Assembly (NCBI RefSeq): GCF_000275845.1
Contig: NW_006766883.1
Span: forward strand, 2,067,843-2,131,842
Source of the DNA: Dichomitus squalens LYAD-421 SS1
Taxonomy: Eukaryota; Basidiomycota; Agaricomycetes; Polyporales; Polyporaceae
Reading direction: 5' to 3'
DNA: 64,000 nt
Below are positions 59,765-64,000 of the stretch, piece by piece. Position 1 is the first letter of the stretch. The number at the start of each line of letters is the position of its first letter. Under the pieces are notes generated by a model. That model was not told where the DNA came from. It saw only the letters and a program-made list of their open reading frames with translations, and searched no databases. Made by a program: the position numbers and the translations under genes.

Positions 59765-60751
59765 TCAGCCTTCTCTATGGCTGCTTCGTGGGTAACAATT
59801 CCGTCCGCGGGAGGGGTGCATGCGCTCGACGGCCCTCTGCCGTCTCGTCGACAGGGGCCTTGAGAACATGCCTTTTGACATCTGCTCCTGCACTGGCGGC
59901 AGCTGTGCATACCAGTGTCCGTCTTCGTACCTCCAGCGTTCCACAAGTGGGAATGGCTTGGCCAGAAGGGGCGGGAAGACGTCGTTGAGGGCAGGATGCG
60001 TCGGGACGGGCAGCCGGTTGCCGAATGCAGCATCCTGGTACGGGATCAGACACGTATCCTGCCGCGGTAATGAGGGACAAGGTGTAATGACAATGGTCGG
60101 TATGGAGGGGTCGTCATTAGTCGTCACCAATGGGATGTCATGTACCTGAAGTAGAATGTTCATTCAATGTTTCTACAAGACGGACGACAACACCTGAAAC
60201 ATACCCTAGCACAGATTCGCCGCCTGCCCCGCGGCCGCGGCGACGGCATTGAGGGCAGGGCTGTTAAATCTACCGTGCTCTGGCAGCGTTTCAAGCTTGT
60301 GGGTAGCACGTCCCGCTCCGCAGGCTTGTACGCGCGTCGGTATAAGCTCACAGCCGCCGGCAGATGACGTTCAAGCGCACATACTTACCTCAAAATATGC
60401 TGTCTCCCGTTCAGAGGCCAGCGCGACCTCCATGTCCACAAAGAGCTGCGCGAGATGTTCCACATCATCTTGCAAGGTAGAAGAGAATATCTTGTATACG
60501 GGCACGACGGTACGCGTGCAGATGTCGGACACCCTATTCCATGCAAGCTGGGGGATGGGCGACACGAGTTGATAGAGTTCCTCGACGTTCAAGTTCTGTG
60601 TGGAAGCAATTAATGAACATCCTCAATCTCCTCTATTGTAAGATGCACTCACCAGAACCTCTCTGTCGTTGTCCGCCTGTGAGCACCGCACTCCAACCTC
60701 AATTGTCGACGTCAACGTTCTCGAAGCCGCTTGAGACAAGCGCGACAGCAT
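59765..60751 (-). CDS. Hypothetical protein, 228 residues
   Basis: I do not recognise the family. Three exons (60751-60653, 60595-60389, 60145-59765) keep frame. The start MLSRLSQAASRTLTSTIEVG splices to NLNVEELYQLVSPIPQLAWN and then to a helical DDVEHLAQLFVDMEVALASE. A 243-nt intron, long for this genome, leads to VHDIPLVTTNDDPSIPTIVI, PYQDAAFGNRLPVPTHPALN and a tail ending RSSHREG. Inside that intron lies a possible cassette exon (60295-60205) that reads in frame for 29 codons and then hits TAG. An ATG at 60163 could also start the last exon alone (MNILLQVHDIPL). Two transcripts or two genes are therefore possible. Confidence 0.5.
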
Positions 60752-61343
60752 ACTAGTCGCACAAATTAACAATGGGGTGTGGGCAGGGGATTGTTGCTAG
60801 CTGTGAAGGGACGCAAGATGACCAGTCATCCGCAGGTCAGGCAGTACGTACATGAGGACGGCGCGGAAGGGCAAGTAGGAAAGGGCAAGCCTGAACAAAG
60901 CCTAAGTACAGTGTGTGGGGTGATTCCCCACCTGATCATTGGTCCGCTTGTCCTGAATTCCCGGTGCCGGGTCCAGGCGCCTCAGGGTCTCTTGCCCGAA
61001 TCGGTCACCTGAGACGCCCCCAGATTACGATCTGCGCTCCTCCCCTGTGTCCGCTTCCTGCCCCTGACTCAGACCGGTCCAGAGTCTACCCTCGCTGTCC
61101 GCGACACACTCTAAAGTTCACCGGACACGTCCCAAAATGACCCATGATATAATATGAATACGAACATAAACGTGAGATCTATGCGGGGCGAACGAATGCG
61201 GTAGTGCTACAGTGGACCGAACGACCGGATATACAGTGCGAGCAATATGTATGTAGAGGCTACAGCGTGCAGTGAGTGATGCGATGATATCAATGCGAAA
61301 GAGCGTGTGCTATGCGAGAAAGAGCCTAGGATTCCCAGTCCGA
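60752..61343. other. Intergenic, promoter of the 228-residue protein gene
   Basis: About 590 bp between two minus-strand genes. It holds the promoter of the left gene and the 3' untranslated region of the right one. No feature recognised. Confidence 0.45.
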
Positions 61344-63288
61344 TTAATACGCGTTCCAGTTCACCGTCCCAAAATTTGTACTAGGCGAGACAGCAGTGGG
61401 GGACATGGCACCGGCTCCGAAGTCAAAGCTGGCCGGCAGAGCCAGCTGCATCTCAGCCGAGACTGATTGAAGCCAAGACCAGTCCGAATCCATCAGCGTG
61501 TCGCCCAGCTGCATGCCCGCCAAGGAACCATCGTCTCCGAATAGGTTAGCAGGTTGTTCGTCGCAACCATCCTCGGAGATGTCCTCCAACGAGCTGGCAT
61601 CCTCCACCTCCATTGAGCCGTCCTCGTCGTCTTCGGGCACAACGTCAAGGAAGACGTGGCTTGCGACGTCCAGCTCAGGTAAGGGGAGGATAGGTTCCGA
61701 TCGCCGCCTGACGAAGTCTTTGGGGTCGTATTGATGCCCCGACAGTAGGATCTGCGGCTTGAAGGCACGGACCGGTCGCGGATGTTGGATCTCTACTGGG
61801 CGCGGCAGCTGGATTTGATGAGGGGCGATCGATGAAATAACAGCGGAATGAGAACCCGAAGCCGGGCTCGACGAAGGAAGATTATCTGCGATCGAGTGCG
61901 TCATTGGGTCAGCGGGGGCGGGCACGATTGGCGGGATGGCCTCGTGGCTAGGAACGAAAAATGATGGGAAGTGGCAGGCAGCTAGGCTTGCAGGTTCACT
62001 ATGCCGCCTGATCGCTGAGGCAGCAGCAGCGTTGCTGACAGGAGGGAAGGTGATCGCTTGGGGAGCGGAGAAGTCGAACGAGAAGTTGAAAGGAGAATGG
62101 GGCGCAGATCCTGGGACGTAAGCGATCTCGTGCTCCCCCTTCTTCGCTTCCATGCCGAAGGAGAAGTCCAGTCCTATTAGAACTTGAGGGTGCTCGGAAG
62201 GCGAGCCGAAACATGCTTCACTGGGCGCAGGCGTCGTAACAGCTGTCGTGTCGGACGCTGGCGTTGGGAAGTCTTCGGCATAGGGTGAATATGCTTCCGC
62301 ATACGGATTCGAGCCGAAGCTCGACCGTGACATAGAGCGCGAGAAGAATGAGGGGGACTGGGGTTGCGACATGTCGGAGCTGTAGTCATCCAGCGACAAA
62401 GGGTCGACAGCTTCAAACAAGCTAGACGTCAGAAGTAGGTCCTGAGGGAATTCTGGCAGGTGAACAGTCAGACAACACCGTATATTGCAACGTCTGATGA
62501 CTACCCACCAATGCCATCAAACCCATTCCAAAGGAACTCCGGGAAGCCGGTGCCGCATGTGGGTACCTCCGGTCGAAGTGCAACGCCCTTGTCGCAGGGA
62601 GCGGCGCATACATCGCTAGATGATAGGGGGTCTGCGTCCGGCCCGAAGTTGAAAATCATTTGAATAGCTGGTCGGGAGAGCGAAGGGGAAGAAGGATTGG
62701 AGAACGACGAGGCCAAGGCCTCGTCTGGAGGTATATAATCCTCTGCTTCGGTGGCGCTGGGGCTTGGACGAGCGATGGCATTGCCAAAGGAACTGGCATA
62801 ATCGAGAGCCCCGTGCGGCAGACGACGATCGAGAGGGTGCGCAAGCATGCTTTGGAAGTTACTGGGCGCCTGTACGCATCGGGAATGATCAGCCCATCGT
62901 TCTGGCGTATGAATTACTTGGAACAAAAGACGTTTAGACACAAAGCACTTGGGTGATGCACGAGGCGGAGTGGCGAGGCATACAAGCCATATTGTCGCGA
63001 TGAAGCCTTCGCGCTGATTGTGCGGTTGCGGCGTTGGGTGAAGAGGGTGCTCACTTGGGTCATCTGAGGCTCAGCAGCCTCGTTAAGGTTCGGCGCCCAG
63101 TTGGTCAAAGGGTGCGGGCTCCGATCACCATTTGGCGGAGGAGCGACTGCGGCACACCTGCGCTTGTCGCCGCGAAGTTGGTGGTCGCGTGGATGGCTCA
63201 TCTTCATTCGCTTGTAGGGTGGCTCACAGACATCGGGGCGATAGGCATCGTGGGACGGAGCAACACGTTTGGGAGAAGGGAATGTCAT
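61344..63288 (-). CDS. Acidic, disordered hypothetical nuclear-type protein
   Basis: I do not recognise the family. Three exons join in frame. The first (63288 to about 63054) encodes MTFPSPKRVAPSHDAYRPDV and the basic PYKRMKMSHPRDHQLRGDKR. A roughly 190-nt intron leads to APSNFQSMLAHPLDRRLPHG. A 54-nt intron follows, then EFPQDLLLTSSLFEAVDPLS. The C-terminal half carries FVRRRSEPILPLPELDVASH, a strongly acidic stretch (VVPEDDEDGSMEVEDASSLE), and SDWSWLQSVSAEMQL before the end NFGTVNWNAY. No DNA-binding domain is visible. An activator-like acidic region plus basic patches suggest a transcriptional co-regulator, but this is inference. Start is the first ATG of the basic exon. Confidence 0.65.
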
Positions 63289-63854
63289 GGGGAGGACGGA
63301 GTGGGGGGCGGGGGGGAGGGGGAGACAGGCGGGTATTTGTATGATTGGGAGACGGCATGGCGCAGGGACGATGGACGAGGTTGTGAACGGAAGCTGTGAA
63401 ATCGGTGAGAGACCGTAAGCGAGAAGCGTTCCAAGAGAGCTCCAAGTCACCCCGAAAAGGAAGCACGACCACAATCATCCTCCGGCCGCGGACACCTATT
63501 TTCGCCGCTTCTCCGAGTATCAACCCATCTCAAGACCCAGCCTGATACCCATCATCTTCCGAACCCGCCCCTCATGAGAACTTTCCGAGTCTCCCAACGC
63601 CATTTGCCCCTTTACAACTCCCGGCCTTCCTCATACTACACCCAGTCCACGCTTGTCAGTGTCACCAATAGACTGCTCGCTGTCCGCCTCTGTCGTAATG
63701 ATGACTGCACGCACATATCCGCACTTCCATACCCACTGCGCCCATCATAGACACGTCCCTGTCCAGTCCTCGTATCTCAATTGCCCGCTCGTAGATCACA
63801 CCATAGCACAACACGATCACTGATGCCCCAGCTGCACAGTTAGAACCTACTTAC
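63289..63854. other. Right-end intergenic stretch
   Basis: About 570 bp. The left part is the promoter and leader of the acidic hypothetical gene. From about 63500 the plus strand is C/T-rich. No gene supported here, though small exons of the gene entering from the right edge could be hidden. Confidence 0.4.
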
Positions 63855-63988
63855 AGAGGCACTGCCGTCGCCGTGCTCCCTCTGATACGCCCGTCGCCGC
63901 ACATCGCCCGCAGCGCCGCTGGATGGCGTTCTGCGGTTATGCGATTCCCGCCCTTCCTCGGCTGCGGCGTGCGCTATTGCCTCCTCGC
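63855..63988 (-). CDS. Partial exon of a gene running off the right edge
   Basis: On the minus strand a good acceptor (acgcag at 63989) and a good donor (gtaagt at 63854) bound 134 bp that stay open in one frame: EEAIAHAAAEEGRESHNRRT and on to DVRRRAYQREHGDGSAS. The rest of the gene would lie outside the window. The family is not recognisable and the downstream exon was not found. Confidence 0.3.
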
Positions 63989-64000
63989 CTGCGTAAGTAG

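Overview
The window looks like nuclear DNA of a basidiomycete fungus, most likely an Agaricomycete. Genes are dense and rich in introns of about 45-70 nt with GTRNGT-type donors and CAG/TAG acceptors. GC content is high, and there is a PriA-like secreted cysteine-rich protein, a family so far best known from mushrooms. The species is not identifiable from sequence alone; no bacterial-type operon, tRNA, rRNA or intact transposon was found. || Layout. 0.8-3.6 kb: tubulin cofactor A (+), converging on Mediator subunit 11 (-), then a secreted PriA-like protein (-). 4.6-8.4 kb: an 18-exon Het-C-family gene (-) with a long Gly/Tyr/charged tail. 8.7-15.3 kb: TFIID subunit TAF2 (-), extended by three bromodomains. 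15.6-17.5 kb: ribosome-biogenesis factor LTV1 (+), sharing a short divergent promoter with TAF2. 17.7-25.2 kb: the PI3P 5-kinase FAB1 (-), divergent from COP9 signalosome subunit 2 (+, 25.6-27.6 kb). 27.9-34.4 kb: three mitochondrial ribosome genes, namely mL40 (-), uL1m (+) and the assembly factor RSM22/METTL17 (-). 34.6-36.5 kb: the catalytically dead splicing USP SAD1/USP39 (+). || 36.5-44.3 kb is a gene-poor accessory interval. It holds three very small tandem genes (75-85 residues, all on the minus strand), each encoding little more than one double-stranded-RNA-binding domain. Their introns sit at shared positions and each has a TATA box. There is also one weak hypothetical gene. This array is the most unusual content of the window. 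|| 44.3-49.6 kb: heterotrimeric G-protein beta subunit (+) and a golgin-like coiled-coil protein (+). 50.0-54.1 kb: two unrecognised disordered proteins on the minus strand whose reading frames meet in a TGATG stop/start overlap, a candidate bicistronic unit. 55.7-59.3 kb: an ER-anchored PH/SMP lipid-transfer protein of the TEX2/Nvj2 type with a very long proline-rich tail. 59.8-63.3 kb: two hypothetical proteins. A partial exon probably runs off the right edge. || Most of the recognised genes are housekeeping (transcription, splicing, ribosome and mitoribosome, phosphoinositide and lipid traffic, protein turnover). The accessory content is the Het-C-like gene, the PriA-like protein and the dsRBD array.
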